A stretch of 64,000 nt of DNA from Actinosynnema sp. ALI-1.44 (GCF_001984155.1 NZ_MTQO01000038.1:183968-247967), one strand, 5' to 3'; numbered from the stretch's first letter, positions 32,783 through 42,339 are shown. The notes: generated by a model from the letters alone, not told the origin. Made by a program: numbers and translations.

Positions 32783-32864
32783 GACCCCTCCCGGGCCTGT
32801 TCCCGACAGTGACACCGTAGGCTCCTTCCCACGCACTGTCGGGGCGCGTGGTTAGGAGGCAACG

Positions 32865-34382
32865 GTGCCTGGAACAGGCTTGTGGCGGACGAAATCCGTC
32901 GAACAGTCGATCTCGGACACGGACGAACCGGATACCAAACTCCGCAAGAACCTCACCGCTTGGGACCTCACGGTTTTCGGTGTCGCCGTCGTCATCGGGG
33001 CGGGAATCTTCACACTGACCGCGCGGACTGCCGGTGACCTCGCTGGTCCGTCGGTGGCGTTGGCGTTCGTCCTGGCGGCGATCGCGTGCGGGTTGGCGGC
33101 CTTGTGCTACGCCGAGTTCGCGTCGACCGTCCCGGTGGCCGGGAGCGCTTACACGTTCTCGTACGCCACTTTCGGCGAGTTCGTCGCGTGGATCATCGGA
33201 TGGGACCTCGTGCTGGAGTTCGCGGTCGGCGCGGCCGCGGTCGGCAAGGGGTGGTCGGAGTACCTGCAGATAGTGCTCGGCTACGTCTTCGGCAAGGGCT
33301 TCTCGACCACTGCAACCGTTTTCGGCCTGCACGTGGATTGGGGCGCGCTGCTGCTCATCGTCGTGCTGGCCACGCTGCTCACCGCCGGGACGAAGCTCTC
33401 CTCCCGTGTCAGCCTGGTGATCACGGGCGTCAAGGTCGCGATCGTGCTGTTCGTCATCATCTACGGCCTGTCGTTCGTCAAAGCCGAGAACTACTCGCCG
33501 TTCATCCCGGATCCCGCGCCGCCGACCGCGACCAGCGCGACCGGGGTGGACCAGTCGCTGTTCTCCGTGTTGGCCGGAGGCGCGACGAGCACGTACGGCG
33601 TCTTCGGTCTGCTCGCCGCCGCCAGCCTCGTCTTCTTCGCGTTCATCGGGTTCGACGTGGTCGCGACGACCGCGGAGGAGACCAGGAACCCGCAGCGTGC
33701 CGTGCCGCGTGGGATCTTCGGTTCGCTGGCGATCGTGACGGTCCTGTATGTCGCGGTTTCCCTTGTTGTGGTCGGTATGCAGCCGTACACGCAGTTGGCG
33801 ACGAACGCGCCTCCCGCCGGTGGCAAGACTTTGGCGTCGGCGTTTGCCGTCAACGGCGCGGACTGGGCGGCCACGATCATCTCGATCGGTGCGCTCGCCG
33901 GCCTGACCACGGTCGTGATGGTGCTGATGCTCGGCCAGACACGTGTGCTGTTCGCGATGTCGCGTGACGGCTTGTTGCCGCGCAGCCTCGCCAAGACGAA
34001 CAAGTTCGGAACGCCGGGCCGTACGACCATCTTCGTGGCGATCCTGGTGGGGTTCGCGGCCACGTTCTTCGAGGCAGGCCAACTCCTCGAGATGGTGAAC
34101 GTCGGCACGTTGTTCGCGTTCATCCTGGTGTCGGCCGGTGTGTGGGTGCTGCGCAAGAGGCGCCCAGACCTGCCGCGCGGCTTCAAGGTGCCGTGGGTGC
34201 CGGTGATCCCGATCCTGGCGATCCTCGCGTGCCTGTGGCTGATGCTGAACCTGTCCGTGCTGACCTGGGTCCGGTTCCTGGCGTGGATGGTGCTCGGCGT
34301 GGTCGTGTACTTCGTGTACAGCCGCAGGAACTCTCTGCTGGGCAAGCGAATGAAGGACGATGCCGAGAATAGCGTGTCTTGA
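32865..34382 (+). CDS. APC-superfamily amino acid permease
   Basis: A 505-residue polytopic transporter with about 12-14 membrane segments. LTAWDLTVFGVAVVIGAGIF is the TM1 unwound substrate site of the APA/CAT type; FFAFIGFDVVATTAEETRNP in TM6 and the following PQRAVPRGI loop are also diagnostic of the cationic amino acid transporter group. The substrate is unknown. It corresponds in position to Rv3253c of M. tuberculosis. AGGAGG 7 bases before the GTG is a strong ribosome binding site. The last 23 bases overlap the following MutL-like gene, implying coupled translation. Confidence 0.91.
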   Translation: MPGTGLWRTKSVEQSISDTDEPDTKLRKNLTAWDLTVFGVAVVIGAGIFTLTARTAGDLAGPSVALAFVLAAIACGLAALCYAEFASTVPVAGSAYTFSYATFGEFVAWIIGWDLVLEFAVGAAAVGKGWSEYLQIVLGYVFGKGFSTTATVFGLHVDWGALLLIVVLATLLTAGTKLSSRVSLVITGVKVAIVLFVIIYGLSFVKAENYSPFIPDPAPPTATSATGVDQSLFSVLAGGATSTYGVFGLLAAASLVFFAFIGFDVVATTAEETRNPQRAVPRGIFGSLAIVTVLYVAVSLVVVGMQPYTQLATNAPPAGGKTLASAFAVNGADWAATIISIGALAGLTTVVMVLMLGQTRVLFAMSRDGLLPRSLAKTNKFGTPGRTTIFVAILVGFAATFFEAGQLLEMVNVGTLFAFILVSAGVWVLRKRRPDLPRGFKVPWVPVIPILAILACLWLMLNLSVLTWVRFLAWMVLGVVVYFVYSRRNSLLGKRMKDDAENSVS

Positions 34383-35622
34383 CGTCGGTTCGACGTGGAC
34401 CAAGGGCGCGCTCGTCGGCGACGACGGCACGCTCCTGGCCACGGCACAACACGCGACGACCCCGCCGGAAGTTCTCGACGGGGTCGTCGCCGTGCTCAAC
34501 CAGTTGGGCCACGCCGACGAGGTCCTGGTCTGCTCGTCGGCGGGAGGTGGGCTGAGGCTCGCGGTCGTCGGGCATGAACGGCTGATCAGCGCCGAAGCCG
34601 GGCACAGGGTCGCGCTGTCCGCGGGCGCGAAGGTCGTGCACGTGTCGGCCGGTGAACTGGACGGCGCGGGTATTCGCGCGTTGCGCGCTGTCGAACCGGA
34701 TGTGGTGCTGTTGGTCGGCGGAACCGACGGCGGTGACGCGAGAGTGTTGTTGCACAACGCGGCGGCGTTGGCCCGCAACCGGATCCGGCCGCCGATCGTG
34801 CTCGCGGGCAACCAGCACGCCCGGCTCGAAGCGCTCGAAGTGCTCGCCGGACGCACGGTGGTGCCGACCGCGAACGTGCTGCCGGATGTGGGTGAGCTCG
34901 AACCGGGACCGGCGCGCGCGGCGATCCGCGAGGTGTTCCTGAACCACGTGATCGGCGGCAAAGGCCTGTCGCGTGGTCGGAAGTTCCGCGACATGGTCCG
35001 TGCGGTCACCCCGGACGCCGTGCTCGCGGGCGTGTCCCAGTTGGCCAGTGAGGACGCGGTTCTCGTGGTCGACGTCGGCGGCGCGACGACGGACGTCTAC
35101 TCCGCAGTGTCCATACAGGATGAACAGGACCGTGCGGTCGGCCTGTCGAACGACCGGCGGACGGTCGAAGGCGACATCGGGATGCGGTGGTCCGCCTTGG
35201 GCATCGTCGCGGAGGCCGAGGCGGAGCGGCTGCCTTCCGACGGTCTCGCGGAGTTCGCGCGGCGCAGGTCGTCGGCGGTCGGCTTCGTACCGGAAACGCC
35301 GGAAGAGTCCGCTGTGGACATGCGACTGGCCGGGCTGGCCGCGATCATCGCGGTCCGCCGTCACCTCCGGCTCGTCGACGGCAAACTCGGTCCACGCGGA
35401 GCCGGTCTGCTCGTGCTGTCGGGCGGGGTCTTCCGGCACGCGGGCGACATCGGCCCGGTCGTCGACGCGCTGCGCGCGGATCCCGTGCTGCGGCCCGCGA
35501 TCCGGGAAGCGCGGATCGTGGTGGACCGTGACTACGTGCTGGCGCCCGCCGGACTGCTCGTGGGGGACCGGAAGGACGCTGCCGCGTGGAAGCTGTTGAC
35601 CACGTTGGACAGCGCTGAGTAG
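34360..35622 (+). CDS. MutL/GlmL-like ASKHA ATPase
   Basis: A 420-residue protein of the glutamate-mutase-L family, an actin-like ATPase fold. ACLDVGSTWTKGALVGDDG is the first phosphate loop, LLVGGTDGGDA and LAGNQHARLEALEVL are family blocks, VVDVGGATTDVYS is the second phosphate loop and LLVLSGGVFRHA the adenosine site. In clostridia GlmL/MutL is encoded with the B12-dependent glutamate mutase and may protect or reactivate it. No mutase subunit is visible here; instead the gene overlaps an amino acid permease, so the partner and role are open. Confidence 0.85.
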   Translation: MPRIACLDVGSTWTKGALVGDDGTLLATAQHATTPPEVLDGVVAVLNQLGHADEVLVCSSAGGGLRLAVVGHERLISAEAGHRVALSAGAKVVHVSAGELDGAGIRALRAVEPDVVLLVGGTDGGDARVLLHNAAALARNRIRPPIVLAGNQHARLEALEVLAGRTVVPTANVLPDVGELEPGPARAAIREVFLNHVIGGKGLSRGRKFRDMVRAVTPDAVLAGVSQLASEDAVLVVDVGGATTDVYSAVSIQDEQDRAVGLSNDRRTVEGDIGMRWSALGIVAEAEAERLPSDGLAEFARRRSSAVGFVPETPEESAVDMRLAGLAAIIAVRRHLRLVDGKLGPRGAGLLVLSGGVFRHAGDIGPVVDALRADPVLRPAIREARIVVDRDYVLAPAGLLVGDRKDAAAWKLLTTLDSAE

Positions 35623-35633
35623 TTCCGGCCTGC

Positions 35634-36518
35634 TCACGGGGTGGGCGCGCAAGCCGCGATGAACCGCAGCACGCGTTCGTTGACCTCGTCGGGAGACTCG
35701 GCCGAGATCGAGTGCGTGGCGTCTGGCCACAGTTCGGCCTGGATGCCTGGTATCAGCCGTTGGGCCCGTGCGTGTGCCGCGGCGGGGTGGTGGATGACAC
35801 TGCGTCCCGCGATCAGCGCCAGCATCGGTACGGAGATGGACCGCAGCTGCTCGTCGCTGAAGTACGCGGGCATGGCGGTGCGGACCCGGTGGTGGTGCAG
35901 ACCCGCCTCGATCACCTCGGAGACCGGATCCTTCTCGGGCACCTGGTCGCTGCCCGAGATCCACCGCAGGAACGCCGGACGAGCCCAACGCGAGACCACG
36001 GGCAGCATGCTGAGCACCGAGCGGATGATCAGCCCGGCCGGGAACCGGCCGAACGTGTTCGCCGGATCCAGCACGCTCACCGAAGCCAGCCGGTCGGGCC
36101 TGCGCACGGCGAGGTTGCACGTCAGCCACCCGCCGAAGGAGACGCCGACCAGGTGAACCCGGTCCAGTCCGAGGCCGTCGAGCGTCTGGTCCAGCCACAC
36201 CGCCTGGTCCTGGGCGGTGTCGATGGGCGCGGTCTGGGTGCTGCGCCCGGCCTCGCCGATCGGATCGACCGCGTACACCGGGTGCCGCGCCATCAGCCCG
36301 GAAACGTTGGCGCTCCACATGATCGGTGTACCTGCCCGGCCGGGCAGCAACGCGATCGGCTCGCCATCGGCGTCGCCGAAGCGGTACACCTTGGCTGTGC
36401 CGTAGCCGGTCCTGACGTCGTGCTCGCCTGCCGGCGTCGGCATCGTGCGCAGTCCGGCGTCGTAGACCCGGTAGTAGTCGGCTTGTCCTTGCGGCGAGGT
36501 GAACCGGCTTGTCCCCAT
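35634..36518 (-). CDS. Alpha/beta-fold hydrolase
   Basis: A 294-residue hydrolase. The nucleophile elbow is VHLVGVSFGGWL (GxSxG), the family oxyanion segment is LLPGRAGTPIMWSANVSGL, and the C-terminal histidine is in WPDATHSISAESPDEVNERV. The usual acid position follows VPMLALIAGRSVIHHP. Substrates may be esters or lactones, but cannot be assigned. Its ATG is preceded by promoter sequence rather than a ribosome binding site, so the transcript is probably leaderless. It is divergent from the tetR gene across a 57-base gap with inverted repeats and is the likely regulated target. Confidence 0.85.
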   Translation of the reverse strand: MGTSRFTSPQGQADYYRVYDAGLRTMPTPAGEHDVRTGYGTAKVYRFGDADGEPIALLPGRAGTPIMWSANVSGLMARHPVYAVDPIGEAGRSTQTAPIDTAQDQAVWLDQTLDGLGLDRVHLVGVSFGGWLTCNLAVRRPDRLASVSVLDPANTFGRFPAGLIIRSVLSMLPVVSRWARPAFLRWISGSDQVPEKDPVSEVIEAGLHHHRVRTAMPAYFSDEQLRSISVPMLALIAGRSVIHHPAAAHARAQRLIPGIQAELWPDATHSISAESPDEVNERVLRFIAACAPTP

Positions 36519-36519
36519 G

Positions 36520-36569
36520 CGATCGGATCGTAAAAGCAGCTCGCGATTTTTGCAATCCGATCGTATGAT
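36520..36569. promoter_or_regulatory. Divergent promoters and inverted-repeat operator, hydrolase/tetR
   Basis: CGATCGGAT (36520-36528) and its exact reverse complement ATCCGATCG (36555-36563) flank the gap. For the hydrolase, TTGCAA (36555-36550) and TACGAT (36532-36527) lie 17 bases apart on the minus strand; for tetR, TATGAT (36564-36569) lies 6 bases before the GTG. The repeats overlap these elements, as expected for a TetR repressor site. Confidence 0.6.
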
Positions 36570-36575
36570 GAAAAC

Positions 36576-37148
36576 GTGCCGAAGATCGTCGACCACGACC
36601 AGCGCCGCAGGCAGCTCATCGACGCGCTCTGGCGGATCGCCGGCCGCGACGGCCTCGAAGCGGTCAGCCTCGGCCAGGTCGCCGCCGAGGCCGGGGTGTC
36701 GAAAGGCCTTGTCCAGCACTACTTCCGCAGCAAGGACGAGATGCTCACGCACGCGACGACGTCCCTGCGTGAGCGCGTCGAGCAGCGGATCGTCGCGCGA
36801 GCGGCGTCCGGCCAGTTGCGTGCCATCCTGTTGGCGTTCCTGCCGATCGACCAGGACAGCCGGACGGAGATGTTGGTGGCCAACGCCTTCTTCTTCCGCG
36901 CGTTGCGCGACCCCGCGCTGGCCGAGCGGTTCGAGACCGGCAACGCCGGGCTGCGCAGGGCCGTCAGCGAGCAGATCGCCGCCGCCCAGGACCGCGGCGA
37001 GATGGCCTCGGACCTCGATCCCGACCAGGAAGCCACCATCCTGCTCGCGTTGGTCGACGGCCTGGCCTCGAGCGTCCTCATGGGACACCACACACCGGAG
37101 TCGGCCGAAGCGGCGCTGAACCACCAACTGGCCAGGCTCGAAGCCTAA
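36576..37148 (+). CDS. TetR-family transcriptional regulator
   Basis: A 190-residue repressor. The N-terminal helix-turn-helix LGQVAAEAGVSKGLVQHYFR is preceded by LIDALWRIAGRDGLEAVS, as in BetI-like TetR proteins; the C-terminal ligand domain contains ANAFFFRALRDPALAERFE and ILLALVDGLASSVLMGH. It probably represses itself and the divergent hydrolase through the inverted repeat in the gap. The GTG start lies 6 bases after a good -10 box, giving a leaderless transcript. The ligand is unknown. Confidence 0.9.
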   Translation: MPKIVDHDQRRRQLIDALWRIAGRDGLEAVSLGQVAAEAGVSKGLVQHYFRSKDEMLTHATTSLRERVEQRIVARAASGQLRAILLAFLPIDQDSRTEMLVANAFFFRALRDPALAERFETGNAGLRRAVSEQIAAAQDRGEMASDLDPDQEATILLALVDGLASSVLMGHHTPESAEAALNHQLARLEA

Positions 37149-37202
37149 GTGGTCACGACCGGAAGTCTGTCGAGATCCCCAACGAACTTCCGATCGCACC
37201 CA

Positions 37203-39503
37203 CTAAGCCAGGCCCGCGGCGATCGCGACAGCCTCGTCCCACTCCGGGTCGGCGTAATAGTCGGAATGCCGCCGGACACCCGGCGACCAGCGCAAACCAG
37301 GGACAGCCTGTAGCTGCGGATCCGGTAGCCAATGATCGCTGCCCAGGACGAGCGCACCGGACTCACCGACCTTGGCCGGGCTGAGCGGACCGGAACTGCC
37401 GTCCGGCCGGAACCCCATGCCGATCATCTTCGAGTCGTACACCTGGCGGCGCCACGTGGTCACGGCACCGCCCAAAGGATCCGTGCCACGGCACAACGCG
37501 CGCCAGCGACCGTCGAGTTCGCCGTGCAGTTCCGCCAACGACCGGTGTGGCACGACACTGGGGAACGCGCGCGGATACGCCCACTGCAAAGGAGATCCGG
37601 CAGTGATGAGACCAACGCGCTCACGGTCCTGCGGCGGCAGCGTCTCCATCAGCCGTGCCACGGTGACGATCGCGATCAGGCTGCCGTGGCTGTGCCCGGT
37701 GATCACGACACGCGTGTTGCGGTCCGCCAAGTGCGTCGCGGCCCGTGCGGTCAGCTCCGGAATCACCTTCAGCGCGTAGCACGGCGGCACGAACGGGTGC
37801 GACTCCCGCGGCCAGAAGCACGCCAGGTCGGCGAGGATGCCCAGCGTCCTGGCCAGGTCCGGGCGTCTGATCGCCTGGTACACGGCACGCATCAGCGCCA
37901 CCGCAAGGAAACCCAAGCTGAACACGCCGACCGCGGCGAACGGGCCCATCCACTCCGGCGGCCCGAAGTCGCGCAACCGCATCCAGATCGACACGGCCGC
38001 ACCGGCCGCCAACGCGGTTCCACACGCGATCAGCACGTGGTGCAGGTGATTGCGTTGGAAACGGCCGTTGCGCCAGGCGCGAGTCGCCGTCGCCTGCTCC
38101 GCGGGTGGCGAATCCGCGTGCAGCAGCCCACTTTCCGGGGGTTGGGCGCCGCGCCGGTCGTTGCGCCACCGGTGCACGCCGGTGATCGACCCGAGCAGCA
38201 AGCCGATCGCGAGCGCGAACGCCGCCGAGACGCCCCACAACAGCGTTACCGGCTCATAGCCGCCCGGCAGCTCCAAATCTCCGCTGCCCAGCAGTTTCCG
38301 GACGGCGATCGCGATCCCCGCGCCGAACCCGCCGCCCAGCAGCGCGGCGATGACCAGCACGATCGGTGACATCCAGCCGCCTGCCCACGGCCGCAGCTCG
38401 CGCGGCTGCTCCGCCCAGAACTCCCGCCGCGCGATCCACGCCGCGGGGATCAGCACCAGGCCGAACAGCACGCACACCACCACGAGCGCCGCCGCCGTGC
38501 CCTCGATGGTGATGTCGGTGCCGGTGAGCCGGGTGGGCAGCGGGTCCTGCGTGACGGCCGTGCTGAGCACCAGCAGCAAGCTGATGATCAACAGCACCCG
38601 GCGCGTGACCTTGCCCAACGCGATCCGCAGCCAGCGGCCCGCGCGATGCGGGGACGCACCGGTCGGATCGTCCAACAGCAGCACACCGAGCGCGGCGAGC
38701 ACCACAATGGACAGTGCGACCAGCCACTGCGTGGTCACCACCGGCGAAGCCGCGAACGGCCCACCGGCCGGGAGCAACGCCAGCACCGCGAGCCCGGCCA
38801 CGGTGTGCAGCGCGCGCAACGTGGGCGTGTCCGGGTCGGCGACCAGGTTCGCGCCGGGCATCCGCCGCGGCCGGTTGCCCGGCACCGGGCTGGGCAACGG
38901 CGGCGCGTTCACCCGCCACGCGACCGAGGAGACCCGGCCGAGCACCAGCACGACCAGCGTCGCGGGCAGCAGACCGGCGATCGCTCGAAAACCGCGCAAC
39001 TCCCGTAGCCAGTCCGGCACGACCGACGACAGGCACGGCGACCCGGGTGCGAGGCATTGCGCGGCCAGCAGATCAAGACTGACCACGGCGACCTGAGTGA
39101 CGAAGAGCACAGTGAGCAGCAGCGCCGCGAGTCGCAGCAACGAGCGCCCGACCAGGCCCAACGCCGCCGCGGCCCGGTTGTCGTGCGGCACCGGCGGCAA
39201 CATCCAGTGCGCCATGTTGGCGAGGACGAACGGGAACATCAGTGCCCAGGTGGACTTGCCGACACCGCCGGAGGTCATCCCACTCCAGAGGTAACCCTCG
39301 ACGGTTCGGGGCACCGACCGTGCGCTCGCGTGCAGCATCGGACCGGGTCCCGGGCGGCGCAACCGGTCGGCAGGGCGCACGATCCGGCCGACGCCGTCAC
39401 CGGCGACGTCCACCGCGGCGACCGCTCCGACCAGGGATTCCGCGGTCGTGCCCATGATGCCGTGCACGCGCAACTCCACGACCCGCGTGTCGGATCCAGG
39501 CAT
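37203..39503 (-). CDS. Large polytopic membrane protein with serine-hydrolase domain
   Basis: A 766-residue protein. The N-terminus VVELRVHGIMGTTAESLV resembles the oxyanion segment of lipases. About nine membrane segments follow (first near 85-100, then 125-150, and further ones to about 565). The C-terminal part has the nucleophile motif VVITGHSHGSLIAI (GHSHG 603-607, Ser605) and conserved-looking SPLQWAYPRAFP and DHWLPDPQLQ. This could be a membrane-bound lipase or esterase, with the N-terminal strand and the C-terminal elbow folding together around a membrane insertion. It is convergent with tetR and divergent from ahcY. No characterised homologue is recognised. Confidence 0.72.
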   Translation of the reverse strand: MPGSDTRVVELRVHGIMGTTAESLVGAVAAVDVAGDGVGRIVRPADRLRRPGPGPMLHASARSVPRTVEGYLWSGMTSGGVGKSTWALMFPFVLANMAHWMLPPVPHDNRAAAALGLVGRSLLRLAALLLTVLFVTQVAVVSLDLLAAQCLAPGSPCLSSVVPDWLRELRGFRAIAGLLPATLVVLVLGRVSSVAWRVNAPPLPSPVPGNRPRRMPGANLVADPDTPTLRALHTVAGLAVLALLPAGGPFAASPVVTTQWLVALSIVVLAALGVLLLDDPTGASPHRAGRWLRIALGKVTRRVLLIISLLLVLSTAVTQDPLPTRLTGTDITIEGTAAALVVVCVLFGLVLIPAAWIARREFWAEQPRELRPWAGGWMSPIVLVIAALLGGGFGAGIAIAVRKLLGSGDLELPGGYEPVTLLWGVSAAFALAIGLLLGSITGVHRWRNDRRGAQPPESGLLHADSPPAEQATATRAWRNGRFQRNHLHHVLIACGTALAAGAAVSIWMRLRDFGPPEWMGPFAAVGVFSLGFLAVALMRAVYQAIRRPDLARTLGILADLACFWPRESHPFVPPCYALKVIPELTARAATHLADRNTRVVITGHSHGSLIAIVTVARLMETLPPQDRERVGLITAGSPLQWAYPRAFPSVVPHRSLAELHGELDGRWRALCRGTDPLGGAVTTWRRQVYDSKMIGMGFRPDGSSGPLSPAKVGESGALVLGSDHWLPDPQLQAVPGLRWSPGVRRHSDYYADPEWDEAVAIAAGLA

Positions 39504-39589
39504 CAGCAAGGCGACTCCGTTGAGTGTCGAGGCTCCACCGCGTGCACGACGGTACTGTTCGGCGTGACGAGTTTGGAGGGAACAGGGCG

Positions 39590-41080
39590 ATGACCGCTGA
39601 AGACACGCGGAACGTGACCGGAGCCCGGTACGCCGGAAAGATCGGCGACATCGACTTCGCCGTGGCCGATCTTTCGCTGGCCGAGTTCGGGCGCAAGGAG
39701 ATCCGGCTGGCCGAGCACGAGATGCCGGGTTTGATGGCGCTGCGGCGTGAGTACTCCGAGGTCTACCCGTTGCGTGGCGCCCGGGTCTCCGGCTCGCTGC
39801 ACATGACGGTGCAGACCGCGGTGCTGATCGAGACGCTGGTGGCGTTGGGCGCGGAGGTCCGTTGGGCCTCGTGCAACATCTTCTCCACGCAGGACCACGC
39901 GGCGGCCGCGGTCGTGGTGGGGCCGCACGGCACCGTGGAAGAGCCCAAGGGCGTGCCGGTGTACGCCTGGAAGGGCGAGACGCTGCCGGAGTACTGGTGG
40001 TGCACCGAGCAGATGCTGACCTGGCCGGACGGCAAGCAGCCGAACATGCTCCTCGACGACGGTGGCGACGCGACGCTGTTGGTGCACAAGGGCAAGGCCT
40101 ACGAGGCCGCCGGTGTGGTGCCCAACGCGGAGGAGGACGACCCGGAGGAGTGGCAGGTCATCCTCGAGACCCTGCGCGCCTCGCTCTCGGCGGACCCGGC
40201 CAAGTGGACCCAGGTCGCGAACGAGATCAAGGGTGTCACCGAGGAGACCACCACCGGCGTGCTGCGGCTGTACCAGCTGGCGGCGGCGGGTGAGCTGCTG
40301 TTCCCGGCGATCAACGTCAACGACGCGGTGACCAAGTCGAAGTTCGACAACCGCTACGGCATCCGGCACTCGTTGATCGACGGGATCAACCGGGGCACGG
40401 ATGTCCTGATCGGCGGCAAGGTCGCGGTGGTCTGCGGGTACGGCGACGTCGGCAAGGGCGCGGCGGAGTCGCTGCGCGGCCAGGGCGCGCGGGTGATCGT
40501 GACCGAGATCGACCCGATCTGCGCGTTGCAGGCCGCGATGGACGGCTACGCGGTGCGCAAGCTGGAGACGGTGATCGGTGAGGCGGACATCGTGATCACC
40601 ACCACGGGCAACAAGGACGTGGTGACCGTGGATCACATGTCGCAGATGAAGCACCAGGCGATCCTCGGCAACATCGGGCACTTCGACAACGAGCTCGACA
40701 TGGCCGGTCTGGCGCGGTACCCGGGCATCCGGCGGGTCAACATCAAGCCGCAGGTCGACGAGTGGGTGTTCCCGTCCGGCCGGACGATCATCGTGCTGTC
40801 CGAGGGACGCCTGCTCAACCTGGGCAACGCGACCGGGCACCCGTCGTTCGTGATGTCGAACTCGTTCTCCAACCAGGTGATCGCCCAGATCGAGCTGTTC
40901 ACCAAGAACGAGGAGTACGACAAAGAGGTCTACCGGCTGCCGAAGAAGCTCGACGAGTACGTGGCCAAGATCCACCTCGAGGCCCTCGGCGGCGAGCTGA
41001 CCAAGCTCTCCAAGGAGCAGGCCGAGTACATCGACGTCGACGTCGAAGGCCCGTTCAAGCCGGAGCACTACCGGTACTGA
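39590..41080 (+). CDS. ahcY: S-adenosylhomocysteine hydrolase
   Basis: A 496-residue NAD-dependent enzyme that splits S-adenosylhomocysteine into homocysteine and adenosine, relieving product inhibition of methyltransferases. [20 protein letters not shown] (251-270) carries the catalytic lysine/aspartate region, GYGDVGKG (283-290) the NAD loop, and the C-terminus ends PFKPEHYRY, which reaches into the neighbouring subunit. The insertion near 150-190 ([19 protein letters not shown]) is the long-form feature shared with mycobacteria. GGAGGG lies about 10 bases before the ATG. Only 86 bases separate it from the divergent membrane hydrolase, so there is little room for a riboswitch. Confidence 0.96.
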   Translation: MTAEDTRNVTGARYAGKIGDIDFAVADLSLAEFGRKEIRLAEHEMPGLMALRREYSEVYPLRGARVSGSLHMTVQTAVLIETLVALGAEVRWASCNIFSTQDHAAAAVVVGPHGTVEEPKGVPVYAWKGETLPEYWWCTEQMLTWPDGKQPNMLLDDGGDATLLVHKGKAYEAAGVVPNAEEDDPEEWQVILETLRASLSADPAKWTQVANEIKGVTEETTTGVLRLYQLAAAGELLFPAINVNDAVTKSKFDNRYGIRHSLIDGINRGTDVLIGGKVAVVCGYGDVGKGAAESLRGQGARVIVTEIDPICALQAAMDGYAVRKLETVIGEADIVITTTGNKDVVTVDHMSQMKHQAILGNIGHFDNELDMAGLARYPGIRRVNIKPQVDEWVFPSGRTIIVLSEGRLLNLGNATGHPSFVMSNSFSNQVIAQIELFTKNEEYDKEVYRLPKKLDEYVAKIHLEALGGELTKLSKEQAEYIDVDVEGPFKPEHYRY

Positions 41081-41087
41081 CGTGTTG

Positions 41088-41141
41088 GCAACCAATGTGG
41101 CCTTCGTAGCGGAAAACGCAACGAAGGCCACATTGGTTGCA
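41088..41141. repeat. Inverted pair of the 24-nt element, hairpin after ahcY
   Basis: The element starting GCAACCAATGTGG (41088-41110) and its reverse complement (41118-41141) form a stem of about 22 pairs with one mismatch and a 7-base loop GGAAAAC. It follows the ahcY stop by 7 bases and precedes the stop of the convergent XRE gene, so it likely terminates both. Same family as the tandem copies at 10546. Confidence 0.85.
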
Positions 41142-41157
41142 CACCGAAGCGGGGCGG

Positions 41158-42123
41158 CTAAGTCCACTCGATGAGGATTTCCGCGAGGCCGGCCGGGAGA
41201 TTGGTGAAGTAACCACTGGTCACCCGGCCGATCCCGCACACCAGGCCCTCGGTGCCGATCGGTTCGGCGCCCTCGCCCCTGCGGTACTGCCGCGTCACCC
41301 GCGCGGGCATCGCCTTGCGGTGGAACGCGTGCTGCACCAGGTAAGTGCCCACACCACGCAGGAACGTCCGCTCCATGCCCGGCGACGGGCCACCGGAGCC
41401 GTCGACGATCGTGAAGCAGAAGACGTGCGTCTCGCCCTCCGCGAGCCTGCGGTCGAACAACAACTCCATCGCCATCACCCCGGACTCGGCGCTGCGCCGG
41501 ACCCGGCCGAGCCTGCACCCCTCCGCCGTGGTGATCTCGGCGCGGTCGATCATGCAGCCCGCGTCGCCGCCGTTCGTGGCGAAGTACCGGTCCGGCCCCG
41601 ACCGCGCCGCCGTCACGACGAACCGCGTGGTCTGTGAACGCTGCTCGCGGTGCGGCCCGAGCTGGATGTAGTCGTGCACCGAGTCGATCCGCAGGTCGGC
41701 GTTCGTCTTCGTCTCCGGTGCCGCGTCGAACTCCGCGAGCAACGCGGGCGCGTCCTGCCAGATCCGGCTGACCTCGGTGAACTTCGGCACGACCTCGTCG
41801 GCCTTGCCCGACCGCGGCCGCGGCCCGATCAACACGACCAACGAGTCCGACGGCAGCCGCAGCACGGTCTCCAGCGCGCGGACGGTGTCGATCGACCGGG
41901 GCACCTCGGGGTGCCGCAGGCCGCGTTGCCAGTAGCTGAGGGTGGACTGGCCGATCTTCACGCCGAGCCGGTCGAGGTGGGCCGTGATCCTCGTCAACGA
42001 CAGGCCGCGGTACTCGATCGCCTCTCTGAGCGCACGGTGGAAGGGCCCGTAACGCAGCGCGTCGCCGAGTCGCTCAGGCAGTGGCCCGTTGTCCAACCTT
42101 GCTCCAATCGAACCAGCGTTCAC
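41158..42123 (-). CDS. Helix-turn-helix regulator with unknown C-terminal domain
   Basis: A 321-residue protein. Residues about 28-75 resemble an XRE helix-turn-helix (LREAIEYRGLSLTRITAHLD, then STLSYWQRGLRHPEVPRS). The remaining 200 residues have beta-rich segments (SQTTRFVVTAARSGPDRYFA, MELLFDRRLAEGETHVFCFT, GTYLVQHAFHRKAMPARVTR) and no family I recognise. The GTG at 42123 is the first start; a TTG ten codons later with GGAGCAAGG before it is an alternative. It is divergent from the small membrane protein, and a perfect palindrome lies 17 bases before its start, suggesting autoregulation. Confidence 0.75.
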   Translation of the reverse strand: MNAGSIGARLDNGPLPERLGDALRYGPFHRALREAIEYRGLSLTRITAHLDRLGVKIGQSTLSYWQRGLRHPEVPRSIDTVRALETVLRLPSDSLVVLIGPRPRSGKADEVVPKFTEVSRIWQDAPALLAEFDAAPETKTNADLRIDSVHDYIQLGPHREQRSQTTRFVVTAARSGPDRYFATNGGDAGCMIDRAEITTAEGCRLGRVRRSAESGVMAMELLFDRRLAEGETHVFCFTIVDGSGGPSPGMERTFLRGVGTYLVQHAFHRKAMPARVTRQYRRGEGAEPIGTEGLVCGIGRVTSGYFTNLPAGLAEILIEWT

Positions 42124-42139
42124 GGGGTGTGAATGAACC

Positions 42140-42151
42140 GTGAACGTTCAC
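42140..42151. promoter_or_regulatory. 12-bp palindrome GTGAACGTTCAC, candidate operator
   Basis: A perfect palindrome upstream of the divergent XRE-like regulator and small membrane protein. A related half site, GTGAATG, lies at 42129-42135. The rest of the 216-base gap (42124-42339) shows no gene. Confidence 0.5.
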
Positions 42152-42339
42152 AGTAGTTCCTCGTGGGAACGAGAGATAGGGGCGAACGATCCCCCTGCGT
42201 GCCAGGTGGGGTTGCCCTGAGGGATCACCCGATCGCACTGTGTTGTTCATCAAGCCGTGCCGGGGAGATCCAACCGGACCCTGCAACCGGAGAAGAGCTC
42301 CCAGGCCGGCACGTTGAGGGCGAGAAGGGACCCAAGCCC

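Noticed and set aside
32592..35009. 805-codon minus-strand open frame
   Set aside because: It mirrors the permease and MutL-like genes, has a low-complexity His/Arg/Asp composition and no family resemblance.
39510..39589. Riboswitch for S-adenosylhomocysteine upstream of ahcY
   Set aside because: The leader is under 90 bases and I could not build the conserved SAH riboswitch helices from it.
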